Part shown: one piece after another, positions 24,422 to 35,803 of the stretch | Position numbering within the stretch: the stretch's first letter is position 1 | Layout: the number at the start of each line of letters is the position of its first letter | DNA from: Ascaris suum | Taxonomy: Eukaryota > Nematoda > Chromadorea > Rhabditida > Ascarididae | DNA: 64,000 nt | NCBI GenBank assembly: GCA_013433145.1 | Contig: CM024181.1 | Coordinates: forward strand, 7,936,001 to 8,000,000 | Direction of reading: 5' to 3' | Made by a program: the position numbers and the translations under genes | The notes under the pieces: generated by a model | What the model was told of the DNA's origin: nothing | What the model saw: only the letters and a program-made list of their open reading frames with translations | The model's database searches: none

Positions 24422-27400
24422 AAAAAAATAATCTTTTTGTAGGAGCTTTATATGAAAAACCAAGTCGATTAAAGTATCATTGCGTTAGTCGGCATCTTTC
24501 ATTATTTGCTGATTCCTTATAAAACCGGCCAGTCTAATTATCCGAATAGGCGAGCGTATAGCATCCTAATTCCTTTTTGCATGCTTCTTTACCCATTCAT
24601 TATTTGTTCATCAGCTTGTCCGTTTGAAATTGAAAAATCCTCCTCCATACGTCCTCCGTTTTGTATTTTCCTAATTGTCTTTCTTAGTGAAAAGTTTAGC
24701 CAAGAAGCGTAAATGAATCCTGATTGCATTTGAATGAAGCAAACTACCAATAAACTATTAGCTATTTCGTAATAAGCTAACATGAAGTAATAATTTTTTA
24801 TGCAGGTGTGAATTTGTAATGCTAAAATGCTAATAATGCTAAAATAATGCTTGTCTCTTGTCTCATCCTTTTAATCTTTTTGTATGCTAATTTTATTGAA
24901 ATATGAGTGGATCAATACAAATAAACCTGAGTTTTGAGGTATTATTGAACGATGCTAACGGTTGAAACCGGTGAGGCAAGCATATTCGTGCATAGGGAGG
25001 TCTTCATTCTTTTTTTTTGCACATCAACGCCCGGAATTAGAAAGTGAGATAGAACATTCCGTTCTTTTGCATCAACCTTCAATATTACCTGTATTGAAGA
25101 TATTTCGCAAAATATTGGCTCATTAACGAGTTCTTTGGCAAGGAATAGCAATTGCAAAAAATACGCTATGAGCAATTACATATAAATCTTTATGATTTAC
25201 AGGTGTATAGCTGCAATGAATTCTAGCTAAGCGATTTTATAATAAATAAAAATAAGAAAAGAAAGAACGAAAGGAATCGCTTTATCTCATGTTCCATGAT
25301 TCTTTTATTTTCGCATGCGAATTTAATAAATGCACCAGCTATTTAGATTTCAATATTGTTCTGAGTGAAATTCTCACTCAATGTGGCATTTGCGAAAAAC
25401 AACTGCTAAAATTGTTGACGTTGCATTGCAAAAAAAAAAAAAATTGCAATTGAAAAACCTCTGAAAACTCAATGAGAAATATTTTCATCATATATGCAAC
25501 AAATTAAAACGTTAACGACTATAGAATGATAGAGAAATTTATGAAGAATATTGCAAATGAAATGTACTTTATGACTTTGCAAAGTAATTATTTCCTTCTT
25601 CGTTAAGGGGAAACGCGGGAGGGGATTCATTCAACACTTTACAACACTGTTGTAGAAAGAGATGACTGTGTGAGGAACGGCATTTTTTTTTTCTTTCATT
25701 GTAACGATTTTTTTTTCTTCTCAAATATTACTAACGTTATGTTCGTCGTCTTGCGAGACATCGAATATATTCGAAAATTTCCGTTACTTTCAACAAAATT
25801 CTTTTCTTTTGATTCGTAATAACTTCATATAAATAATAAAAAAATTTTTAAGGAATTGCTAATTCTATGCAATTATATTTATAACGTCTATACATCATCA
25901 TGTTTTCTTTGTATATTTGATAGTTTCCACAAGATTAGAGATTTTATTGAATTCTATAATTTATTTATCAGAATGCACAATTGAATTTGCCCTATTAAAT
26001 TATAATCGATGTGTTTAGCACTCCTCATTGGTCAATTCTTCAAGGAAGAAAAAAAAAATTCACTTTCCACCTATAATCGAGTGAATATAGAATAAATATA
26101 CATAGTAAATATTATAATCTATTTATTTGTCCGTAACGCTAAAAACCATCTAGTTGGCTTTCAAAAATGCTCAATACTAAGTTTAAATGTGACTTTTTAT
26201 TGAAAAATTTAAAAAAAAATTAGAATGCATATTGCTGAGAGAAGAACGATTGAGAAAATGATGTGATGGAAAAAAAGATTTTATGAAATAAATCTCTCAA
26301 TAATAACGAATCACAATATCGATTCAAATTATTATCAGAGATATATCAGATATCACTGCATATTATAGGATTGTCAAGCGCATAAACATAACGATTCGCT
26401 GTAGCGTATTACCTGCATACCTGTATAACTGTTACATTATATATATCATATACCTGGTCACACCTGATCACTTAGTTGTCACCTCAATCAATGGAATCTA
26501 ATCCCATGTTCAGTCTGGACCTCATTTAATATTCCTCGTTTTTGGTTGGGAGCGATTTAGGAGCAAAATTTTATTGGCTCAGTCTGCAAAAAAAAAAAGC
26601 TTTTCTTGAAGAACATGTCTATACAATAAGCTTAATATAATGCAGATTTTTCTCAGCATTGAATAAATCTTCTTGAACGTATAATTCGAAAGGTTATCTT
26701 ACCATATACTACTATTAAATCATCTAATTAAGCGCTAAAAAAAAAGAATTAACGAAACGAACTACAACAATATGAAGGCATATTATCACATTTCCTTTCA
26801 ATATCAAACGCTAGGGAATATTATAAGAAATAAAAATTCACAATTGAGGTTTTTTTTTTCCCCACGACGATTTTGTGCTTGAAACAACGCGTTGATCGAG
26901 TCGAAATTTCCTGTTTTCTTTACGCTTAGAAGAAATTTTTCTATTAATTTCCCTAAATGTGTGTTGTTTTAGTGTGTGAATTTTTGTTCGCAAAAAAAAA
27001 GTTTTCAAAAACAAATTTGCTAAACATCAATTTATTATTTATTGCAACATTGACTACGACGCCCATTCGAAGAAATCATCTTTGTCGAAGTTTTAAGCAT
27101 ATAAAGAGGCAATTTATCGATATATACGATTGATATTTCTTGCATTCAACAGGTATAATCTCTTTTTTTTTTTGATCATGCATCGAATTGAACTTACTCG
27201 CTATGTCCTGTATTTAATTTTTGAATGAATGATGCACTTAATGATGCGGTAGCCGATTTTTTCCCCTATTATATTCTTATCATATATCATATCATATCTG
27301 CTATCAGGGTGAGCATCATATTTGTTCTGAAATGAACTTTTAATTCATTCATTACATTTTAGGCGACCTTACTCTGCAATAACAGATCAACTCGATCGAT

Positions 27401-29730
27401 TAGTTTAGTTCGTTTGAACCTAATCAGAAAATACGTTCATTGCCTCCATTTTTTTTTCTTTCTATTATTGATTTTTGGAGTTTGGAAAAAGTTGAACGAA
27501 AACTCGCTTGAATGTATGATAGTGGTAAAATCATGAATGAATTGATGTTTTTTGCTTGGAGGCGAATAAGCATGCGATTATATCCTTGTAATTGATGTTA
27601 AACCATGAAATCACTCAAATCACATGTTACATTCATGCATTGTTCGAAGATGGCATCCATTTCATTACATCCTATTCCTATTCTTCATTTCCGGAAGTAA
27701 TTAGATCATTTTCAATCGTAATTTAAATTTTTAATGAATTTTACCTAAATATTTCCTCCTTTTTTTCCAGTTTACAATCTGCAATAATGAATTTGCAACA
27801 CAAATAAAATTCAAAATAGTTGCGGCATTCATGAAAGATTATATTTTATCGCGTTGATTGTTCACTGACGAACAGAGCAAAGTTGTTCAATGATTGATAC
27901 TGGAAATTCTATTCCACAATATTACAAGCGATACAACCAACAAATGCTTCTTGTTTATGTGGATTTATTTGTGATAGACAGCAGCGAAATGAAAATAACA
28001 GTAAATTATATGGAAACTGGCGTTTTTTTTTCACACATATTGCATCATTGACCAAATAGTAATTGAGGCCATACGTTGCAACAACGCTACCTTTTAGAGG
28101 TACATGTATATTCTGTAATACCTGTGATACTAGAGGTTGCAGCAATCCTATTGTGTGTAGGTGTAGGTGTATATATATTCCGCAACACTCGTAATATGTT
28201 CCATACCTTTCGATAATATGCTAATTTATTTAGTCGTAATAAAATGAAGCACTTAGGCGCATTAGCAATAATAAGTGATAATATTATAAGAGTTTATTCA
28301 TTTCTAAGCCATCTTTGCATCTAATCTTTTTTCCATCTATTTTTAAAATTCAAATTTTTCTACTTCCTTTTATTATGAGAATCATTTTCAATTTGTGCAC
28401 TATGGCAAATGCGAACATGATTCATTACCCAAAAAAAAAGAGAATAGCGAAATTTCTTCTTATATACACTCTATGAATTTTACATTTGCATAGTGTAATT
28501 ATTAGTTTGTGAAGATTATATCGCCATGTTGTTTACATTCTACTATAGCTATTTGCTTGAAGATAATACTCTAGAATAGGACTTCGTTTTTTTTTAAATT
28601 ATTGCTTCTTTTTTTTTTCGATTTTTCAACTTCTTGTTGCATTCTTCTAATCCATCTTTCAACCGTAAAAAACTCCATAATGATTTTTCAGCTAAAGGCA
28701 ATTTTTCCTCTCAAAAAAAATTTCGAAGATATTTTTTTTGAAGATATTTTTGCCTGTAGCGTAATTTTCACTCAAAGTTTTATTTCACTCAAAGTTTCAC
28801 TTATGTAGTAACGTAAAAATTCTCTATTATTCTAAAGGCAACGAATATTTTCGTTGGTGTTAAACGACCCTATTTAATGAATTAGCCAAGGAATAGCTCG
28901 TGGCGTCTGTTGATTGTTAGCATCATTGAAATGATATGCACGCAAAGTCCTCAGCATCTAAATATTGCGCCGTGGAAACTGATTTATGAGAGTGAAGTGG
29001 GAGAGGGGAAGAAGGGGACTAAGCTTGACCTGAAATATCTATTGACCTTAAGTAAGTAAATTGACTCTAATATCTAAATTATATACTTTATAGAGTTGTT
29101 TTTTTTTGTTGTTGTTGTTGTCTACACGTAATAATAAAATTCAAAAATTGTTTTTTTTTAAAGAAATTTTCAGCATCTTTCATCATTTCATTGAAAATTT
29201 TTACTCTCCTAATTTGATGTTTTGTTTTCGATATTTTGCATTATTTAATTCGTAGATCTATTTCATTTAATAAACAAAAAGATTTGCGATGAAAAAAAAA
29301 AACAACAACGATGAAGTCAACGGTTGCCGACTATAGAGATATATAGACGCTTTTCAACGTACACATTGAATTTATGTCTTTTTTTTTTCGGTCGATCTAA
29401 CATATATTATTGATCTTTCGCTTTTGAGCTGCTTCGCTAAGCAAGCATGCTACCGTTCTATCGTATTGTACAATTCGTTTGTGAATAATTGATCTTTTTT
29501 TTTTTAATTTTGCCTTTTTTTAAAAATATTTCTTTTTTTTTGCAAAAATATTATTTCAAAGTGGTCATATTTTTATTGATATCTTCGTTTTTTTTCTCTC
29601 TCTCTCTCTTTTTTTCCTCTATCTCGAAGCGTTTATCAACATATCATATTTCATTTCAATGTTAATTGCATTAAATAGAATGAAATTTGCGAGATAGATG
29701 GACTTTGTTATTTATGATCATAGGATATGA

Positions 29731-29820
29731 TCACTGTTATTTATGGCCAATCGAAAGTGATCACTCTTATTTATGGCCAATCGAAAGTGATCACTCTTAT
29801 TTATGGCCAGTCGAAAGTGA
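29731..29820. repeat. 30-bp tandem repeat, 3 near-identical copies
   Basis: Units at 29731, 29761 and 29791 share ATTTATGGCCAATCGAAAGT and differ at only two positions. A diverged partial unit precedes them at about 29708. The sequence TGATCA spans each unit junction. Confidence 0.92.
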
Positions 29821-31354
29821 TCAATGAAAGCCGTTCGTTGGAATCTCTTCAGTAAGAATCGCTTCAGTGAACAGGTGATGCGTACGAGCATTAGGAATAT
29901 GACTTAATTTAATAATTAAGACTTTCACTATATGCGATTGCTTATAAATGCTTTTTCTTAATCAAATTTGCAATTTTTTTTTTCAGTGGAATGCGACTTT
30001 CTATGTGAAAAAGATGTGAAGAAATTTCTCTACAAGTACTAGCAAATAAACCTCAATTTCTATACAAACCGCTACCGGTTTTTAATAAAACATTCAAATG
30101 GTAGCATGTTTATAAAAATATATGATTATTGTCAAGTAATAACGAAAAAAATTGCTCGAAAAAATAAACTTTTCAATATTTTGGAAAAGTCAAGAGGTTA
30201 TCCGATCAAGAGCATTTCGTTGCGTTGAACTAGAGATTTCTATCAAAGTGATTTGATGCATTATACATGAAAATAGATAATAATATCCCGAACGAATAAA
30301 CAGCTAAGATTCTGTATAAGTGATAAAATTCCGCATTAAATGTGATAGCAGTACAGTCGTTTATGAGTAAAAAGAAAAAGAAAAAATATACAAAACAAGT
30401 GGAAGAACCTATCAAAGGAGTAGATGCAACATGTGCCTTTTGCATTCTAATCATCTTATTATCGGCTGATTTCGTAAAAGAATATAGAAAATAATGGATA
30501 TGAATTCTGGGTGGGCCAACTTTCTATATAGATCTGCAAAAAAAAAACATTTTTTTTTCTGATCTGATTGGTGCAAAATAAGGAAAAGAAACCCGATCGA
30601 TTTGAAACTATGCAAATTTTTCTGAATATCTCTAACGTATAATAAATCTATCAGAATTTTGAGACTGCTAGATGAACAGGTCGAAAAGCGTACATAAACA
30701 TTGGGGCCAGAAATAATCTTACCATGATGAGTTTTGCGTCAAGAAATTTGCATACGAAATATCAATTAGCATATCGCTGAATCACCATTCTCGACGCCAA
30801 GCTATGAATGCATTTTTATGCTCCGTAATGCCAGCCATATGGATTCTAAATTGGCATTTCTAGAAAGCGACATATGAACGTCATGTGATGAACATGATCA
30901 AAGTCTTGCTTTTGAAATTTGTGTTTCATGCTGATGCGACAATCAATTATGCCTAAGGTTGACCAGGATGTTTTTCCGGGATGAATTTTTACTACAAACT
31001 TGGATACCTTTTACAATCCATAATGAAAGCGGAAAAAGAATAAAAAAGAAAATGAATTAAGTGGTGTGAAAAAGTTGCAAAAATTAGTGATGTTTGAATT
31101 GCCTAGATCAAAACTAGATTTTTATGATGCTCTTTCTAAGAAGTACTTTGCAAGAAAGCAATTACACGGCAAGCTTAGGATCAGCGGTTGCTCCACTTTC
31201 AAGAGCAAAAAACAATCCGCTTTAATTACTACGTCCTTTAATTTTTTTTTTTTTTTTGCGCATTTAACTTCACAAAAATATTATTACCAAAGAAGAATGT
31301 ATAAAAGTTTGCGAAACGCAATTCGATAATCGATGAAAGTGTTATCGTAATTCG

Positions 31355-31360
31355 TTTATT
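31355..31360 (-). terminator. Poly(A) signal AATAAA
   Basis: TTTATT on the plus strand reads AATAAA on the minus strand, about 90 bases after the stop codon of the exon at 31448. The distance fits a nematode 3' UTR. Confidence 0.5.
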
Positions 31361-31447
31361 GTAGTATCATACTCATTTATATTATCATGCACTTATCATG
31401 AAGTGCTAGCATCATTCAAAGCATAAAGATTTTCAGTATAAGCGAAA

Positions 31448-31647
31448 TTAAACAGTTCCCGAAATTCGAGAAGATCCAGTGTCGAGGGGCGTCAAACGAG
31501 ATCCATGAGTTTTGTCATATTTCTTTACAGTACCAAACATCATTTGGATGTCCTCTGTATCATTGCATTCTTTATCAAGCATGAATTTTTCAAAGCTCCT
31601 CATTGATTCGCGATCGAAATTCGAAAAGTGTTGATCCAATAAAAGAT
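31448..31647 (-). CDS. Terminal exon of minus-strand gene C
   Basis: A strong CGTTTCAG acceptor begins this 200-bp exon; two bases complete a split codon and 65 residues follow to a TAA at 31448. It contains FDRESMRSFEKFML and DIQMMFGTVKKYDKTHG and is hydrophilic, with no membrane segment. AATAAA follows about 90 bases downstream. It joins in matching phase to the exon at 32077-32307 through a 429-bp intron. The family is not recognised; the look is of an intracellular or peripheral protein. Confidence 0.55.
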
Positions 31648-32076
31648 CTGAAACGATGCAAAAGAGTTTCAGTGAGCAAACATTATTATTTTCAGTGGTG
31701 TGTCAAAACGATAATTTAATTATCACCTACCAAAATTTCTTTGATAGTATGCTTATCATTGTGCTATTCAACGAACTACGACCCACCTCCTCCTCCTCAT
31801 CTACTCCCCTCGCCCTCCCACCAACCCCTCTCCCCATCAGCCTCTTCCCACATCTCTCTCGAGCGGTAGAAATGAAAACTTCTCCTTGATATTGCAACAT
31901 AAAAATTCATTCATATTCGCGTCTTAAGCGTCTATCCGCCTAGATTTTCAGTTAGGAATCATCGTGTTGTTGAATTTTGTGATATATGCTAGCTAGCGAT
32001 GCTATCTTCAATTGGCTATTAAATTTGCATATGAGCTGTACTATGAATGTCACTTTTTTTTTCAACTTTTTCCCAC

Positions 32077-32307
32077 GTATATCAGTTTTTGAAGTTTCGC
32101 ATAGATTTGCATAAATATTGGCAGTATAGCCGAATTCTAGGCCATACAGGCCTTTTTTTAAGATCGCGCTGAGTTTTTCATTGGAGAGAGTGATGGAATT
32201 AGTAAAGCGCCTCACCGATCGTATATGACCGATTATGGAATAGAGGATGCTTGTTTTTGATTGTTTATTTTTAATATAGAGTTGAAAGTCTTCGAAATGC
32301 TTTACCA
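32077..32307 (-). CDS. Internal exon of minus-strand gene C
   Basis: Bounded by a TGTATTAG acceptor and an ATAC/GTGGGA donor. The donor is weak but gives phase 1, exactly what the next exon needs. It encodes 76 full codons including KHFEDFQLYIKNK, IIGHIRSVRRF and KGLYGLEFGYTANIY. The sequence looks helical and basic and was not recognised. A longer open frame continues into the intron to 31952. Confidence 0.5.
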
Positions 32308-32418
32308 CTAATACAACACTACGATTTGAGAATTAACGAATCTTATAGGGGTTATGGATCGAAGCGCCTAATGCCTAAGTGCCACGTCTAGGTTTTGAGG
32401 CCTGACGACAGCTCTGAT

Positions 32419-32547
<129 letters not shown>

Positions 32548-33417
32548 TAATGCAATTTCTCAGGAGAAAAAAGCGAGGGGAAAGCAAATACAGTTATATA
32601 AATAATAAGCGCTAATTTAGTTGATCAAACTTCTTCTATAGTCATCGCTGAACATTTCGAAGAAATGCATAAGCAGTTCATCATTTTCTACTGGAATTCT
32701 CTTTTCTGCGTTGTATCAAATTCCTAAAATATAGATATACACCCAAAATTGTATTTTAAAGCGTTTAATACATAGGAACAATATCATAACGCCACCACAA
32801 TATGATGGCCTATTACTTCGATATTGTTAGCCTCAATAATTTTCCCGCTCTCAGAAGAAAAGAGTATCGTTTATTCACTTCATCGTTACTCTCAAGCAGT
32901 CAAGCAGTTGTGTTAACTTCATATTTCTAATTCTACAGCGGTGTGCAATCACCTACATCTTCTGCCTCTTTGGTCGATCGTTCAACCTGATATTCTCAAC
33001 TTTTGGCCAATAAAATTTACCATCCAATAATATTTTCTATTTAGTCTTCAGTCTAAGTTGTATGTTAAGCTACTAAGTTTCATTTAATTCTTGAATTTAT
33101 ATACTTACTGATAAAATAATTTTTGGCGGAAATTTTAGTGCACAAATTTTTCGTTAAAATGAACAAGTTTTCGATCTTTATTTTCTAATTATATGTTGTT
33201 TTGTTGTCAAATATTCAAATCGGTTTACGTTTCCTAGCCATTGATTAGTTGTTACGAAGATCGCTGAAATCAATCACTATGCGATGCCACATTTGAGATA
33301 TTTAGAAAAGTCTATTCGGAAGCATTAAAACTGCGCAGAATTCATTATACAGGTATTAATTGCATATTGAAACGGTGGAAATAGATTGGTAGAGATGTGA
33401 AGGAATCAAAATTTAAG

Positions 33418-33512
33418 ACATCCGGAAATTGTTCCTCTCCGGTAGAAATCAGGAAGACAAGGCAGGAAATTTTAAGAAGCCGGAATTAGTCGATACGGAC
33501 GAGAGCAACTAG
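33418..33512 (+). CDS. Possible plus-strand terminal exon, 31 aa
   Basis: An AAATTTAAG acceptor, the same type as in gene A exon 3, is followed by DIRKLFLSGRNQEDKAG and an acidic tail to a TAG at 33510-33512. About 71% of codons start with a purine. It lies opposite an intron of gene C. No partner exon was found. Confidence 0.28.
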
Positions 33513-34100
33513 GCTAATGAGGAATCGAGATTCTATCTGACTTATCTCTTCTTTCTAAAGAAGCTTCATATCTACTCTTACGACAACAGCAGATGTTTCA
33601 CATTTTTACTGATACGACGAATATTACCAAATTTGATCGCTATAAATAACGGATATCTGTGATACATTGATCGATTGTGTTTAGAGTGATAAGGAGTTGC
33701 TGATAGGGGAAGAGAGGATAAAAAAAAGAAAAATATATATGCTTGCTTGTTCCACTGCAGATACCAATAGGTTTAATTTTACGTATATGGCATCCGCGGT
33801 AGGCAGTTGTGTGGGTAGCCAATTCGGTATTTCTCACTAATTTTTGTCGAAAACATTGCCAAGATCACACCGAGAGCAATTAAAACCTGAAGATAGGTCT
33901 TCGATCTCGTATTATTTCTCCCCCCTTTGCACATGATTTCTTGGTAAGAGCCCTAGACCTACGAGCAGAGCCAGCTGCACACAAGAACGGTTCAAAGGCA
34001 TGGTCAGTTTAGTTGAGTGACAACTACTACCAAAGTACCTCGCTGATAGCTAGATATTAGTCCAAAGCCCGCCCTCAAGACGCCCTCAAATATTAATCTT

Positions 34101-34124
34101 CGTCCTCAGGACGTTGAACGTCCT
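34101..34124. repeat. Two overlapping palindromes built on CGTCCT
   Basis: CGTCCTCAGGACG (34101-34113) and AGGACGTTGAACGTCCT (34108-34124) are each perfect inverted repeats around one central base and share AGGACG. Confidence 0.85.
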
Positions 34125-34213
34125 ATGGGTGAAGGTGGGGATCATCGCCTCAGGAGCACTCCTTCATTCAATACTATTCTTATGAAGTAGTGGAACAAGA
34201 TTGATGAGGTTAC

Positions 34214-34342
34214 CTTCAACGCTTAGTGTGATACGGTTCTTGACTAATTTCTCAGTTACGCAAATGTAAAAAATGACCTGTTTAAAACCTAAGCGATTTT
34301 TGCATCGTCGACGGTTATAACAGACTGCTATTGTAATCTCTT
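34214..34342 (-). CDS. Internal exon of minus-strand gene C
   Basis: A GTGTTCAG acceptor and a GAAG/GTAACC donor bound 129 bp that start and end in phase 1, matching the exon at 32077-32307. It encodes EITIAVCYNRRRCKNRLG and later TEKLVKNRITLSVE, about 63% purine-first codons. The same frame also forms a complete ATG-to-TGA ORF of 64 codons at 34164-34358, so an independent small ORF is an alternative. Confidence 0.45.
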
Positions 34343-34455
34343 CTGAACACTTTTTCATTTGTCATTAAAAAAAAAGTTTATTTAAACGTTTATTCAAATT
34401 TATTTAAATTTATTTAAGTCCTTTCAAATGGCTTAGATTTTAAACAGGTCATTTT
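34270..34455. repeat. 25-bp inverted repeat, one mismatch, 136-bp loop
   Basis: AAAATGACCTGTTTAAAA at the start of the arm at 34270-34294 is found inverted at 34431-34455, with one mismatch in 25. One arm lies inside the exon at 34214-34342. A direct repeat of ATTCAAATTTATTTAA also surrounds the second arm. Confidence 0.85.
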
Positions 34456-34969
34456 ATTCAAATTTATTTAAGTCCTTTTTATCATACTAACTGAGCCTTT
34501 ATTATGCTAATAACAAATGTTTAATTATGCATACAAATATTAATGCGGCTATGAATCGGAAATATCAACTCATTTATGTTCGTCTATATCTTAATTACTG
34601 CAACCACAACGACGTAAGACATTAAGTAAGGATAGGTCAGAAAGGCAACGAAATGCATCTCAATTAATATACTTTCATCACTTTTTTTTTCTAATGACCG
34701 TTTGGCGTTTGACTTTGTCATCACTTCCTTCGATCTATCTATCACCTTTGTGTAAGTTTCGTAATTTTTTCTACGTCTGCGTTATGATCCATCACGTCTA
34801 TACATACGTGCAAGATTGCATGCAATGTCTATGTATGTGTCTGGGTGTGTCTGCGTATGCGTCCTATGCGTGCACATGTGTGCTATGTATATGCCTACGT
34901 GTTCGATATTCTCAACTCGGGAACCGCGTAAAATTGGAATCAAAGAAAGTGATAGGGCTAAATATTTAC

Positions 34970-35105
34970 CACATCATGATCCCCTCTTCCAATTGGTTGA
35001 TCGATAAAGCTTTTAACCACTTTAAAAACTGCAAATTTCCCTTAGGCGATTTACGACAACATCTCCTCAGCTCTTCTGTCATGCCTTTTGCAGTTATTTC
35101 AAGTT
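34970..35105 (-). CDS. Exon of minus-strand gene C, boundary uncertain
   Basis: A TG/GTAAAT donor ends the exon at 34970. Upstream on the minus strand the frame encodes KGMTEELRRCCRKSPKG and FLKWLKALSINQLEEG. I set the start at a TTGCTCAG acceptor (35105), but coding bias continues to about 35210 across an in-frame TGA at 35146-35148. An in-frame ATG (MTEEL...) could be a start after trans-splicing at the same AG. It ends in phase 2, which does not join the exon at 34214, so an exon is missing or a site is wrong. The 220-codon plus frame here (34694-35356) is its shadow. Confidence 0.45.
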
Positions 35106-35619
35106 CTGAGCAATCCTCTAGTCCATCGAACGGAATCGCAATCGATCATTCTAATCTGGTGTGCTTTGTAGCTTTTTCCTCCGAATTCACTCGTATATTT
35201 GTTCGTTCATTCTTTAATGTTATTTATTTATTTATTCACTTATCAATATTTTCCATTTTCTTTTGGTTATCTCTTCTTATTTCTATATGCGCTTATAGTT
35301 CCGTTTCCGGGATCTCATTTAAAATATATTTCTCTCCTTTCAAATTTATCAAATGATTTTAATTTGTCAAACATTGCAATTGATTGATTGATATATGTGC
35401 AGAAAGGTTTCGTGTTGTTGAATTTCGATTATGAAAGCACTTAAAACATCCTTGCTATCGAGTGGAATAGGTTTGTTATTCCATTGATTTCGGAGTTTAA
35501 ATTGCATTTCTAATGACGTTAATGGGCATTCCTAGGGAAGCCAGATAATGAAGGGAGAAGAAAAGTCCCACTCTTACACCTCCATAAAGGTTCGGCCGAA
35601 CTGAACCGGATTCTTCCAG

Positions 35620-35803
35620 GGGTCATGGATGAAAAAGTCCGTCGAAAGAGGTAAACATGATATACTCTATTGCATCCAGTTCAGCTGGCCAACCACTTCA
35701 CAAGTTTTCAGCAAAAAATGAGACATGCAGAACAATGAACTTCAGCGATTCAATTCACCTATACAACATTAAAGTCTCCGTTCTTAACGATCAAATCGAT
35801 GAG
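35620..35803 (+). CDS. Possible first exon of a plus-strand gene inside a gene C intron
   Basis: A TTCTTCCAG acceptor (35619) lies 38 bases before an ATG at 35657. The frame MIYSIASSSAGQPLHK continues for 49 codons to a GATGAG/GTGAAA donor at 35803, with about two thirds purine-first codons. The acceptor so close to the ATG fits trans-splicing. A nine-codon upstream ORF (35625-35654) ends two bases before the main ATG. No later exon was found. Confidence 0.35.

Larger units (their letters stand above)
22988..31354. other. Long AT-rich stretch without a supported gene
   Basis: About 8.4 kb with only weak frames. The minus ORF at 27909-28145 has a coding-like core but only about half its codons start with a purine. 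The plus ORF at 31066-31245 is interrupted by a poly-T run. Two minisatellites inside are listed separately. Confidence 0.45.

Noticed and set aside
27909..28145. 78-codon minus ORF
   Set aside because: Only about half its codons start with a purine, a run of A residues interrupts it, and no convincing splice pair was found.
31066..31329. 87-codon plus ORF beginning before MFELPRSKLDFYDA
   Set aside because: The first 59 codons look moderately coding, but a 17-T run breaks the frame into poly-Phe and no donor precedes it.
33964..34010. Possible tRNA B-box around GGTTCAAAG
   Set aside because: No matching A-box or foldable cloverleaf could be built around it.
34694..35356. 220-codon plus-strand ORF, the longest in the window
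   Set aside because: It runs through GT/AT low-complexity and T-rich sequence, shows no coding bias, and its second half is antisense to a better-biased minus exon at 34970-35105.
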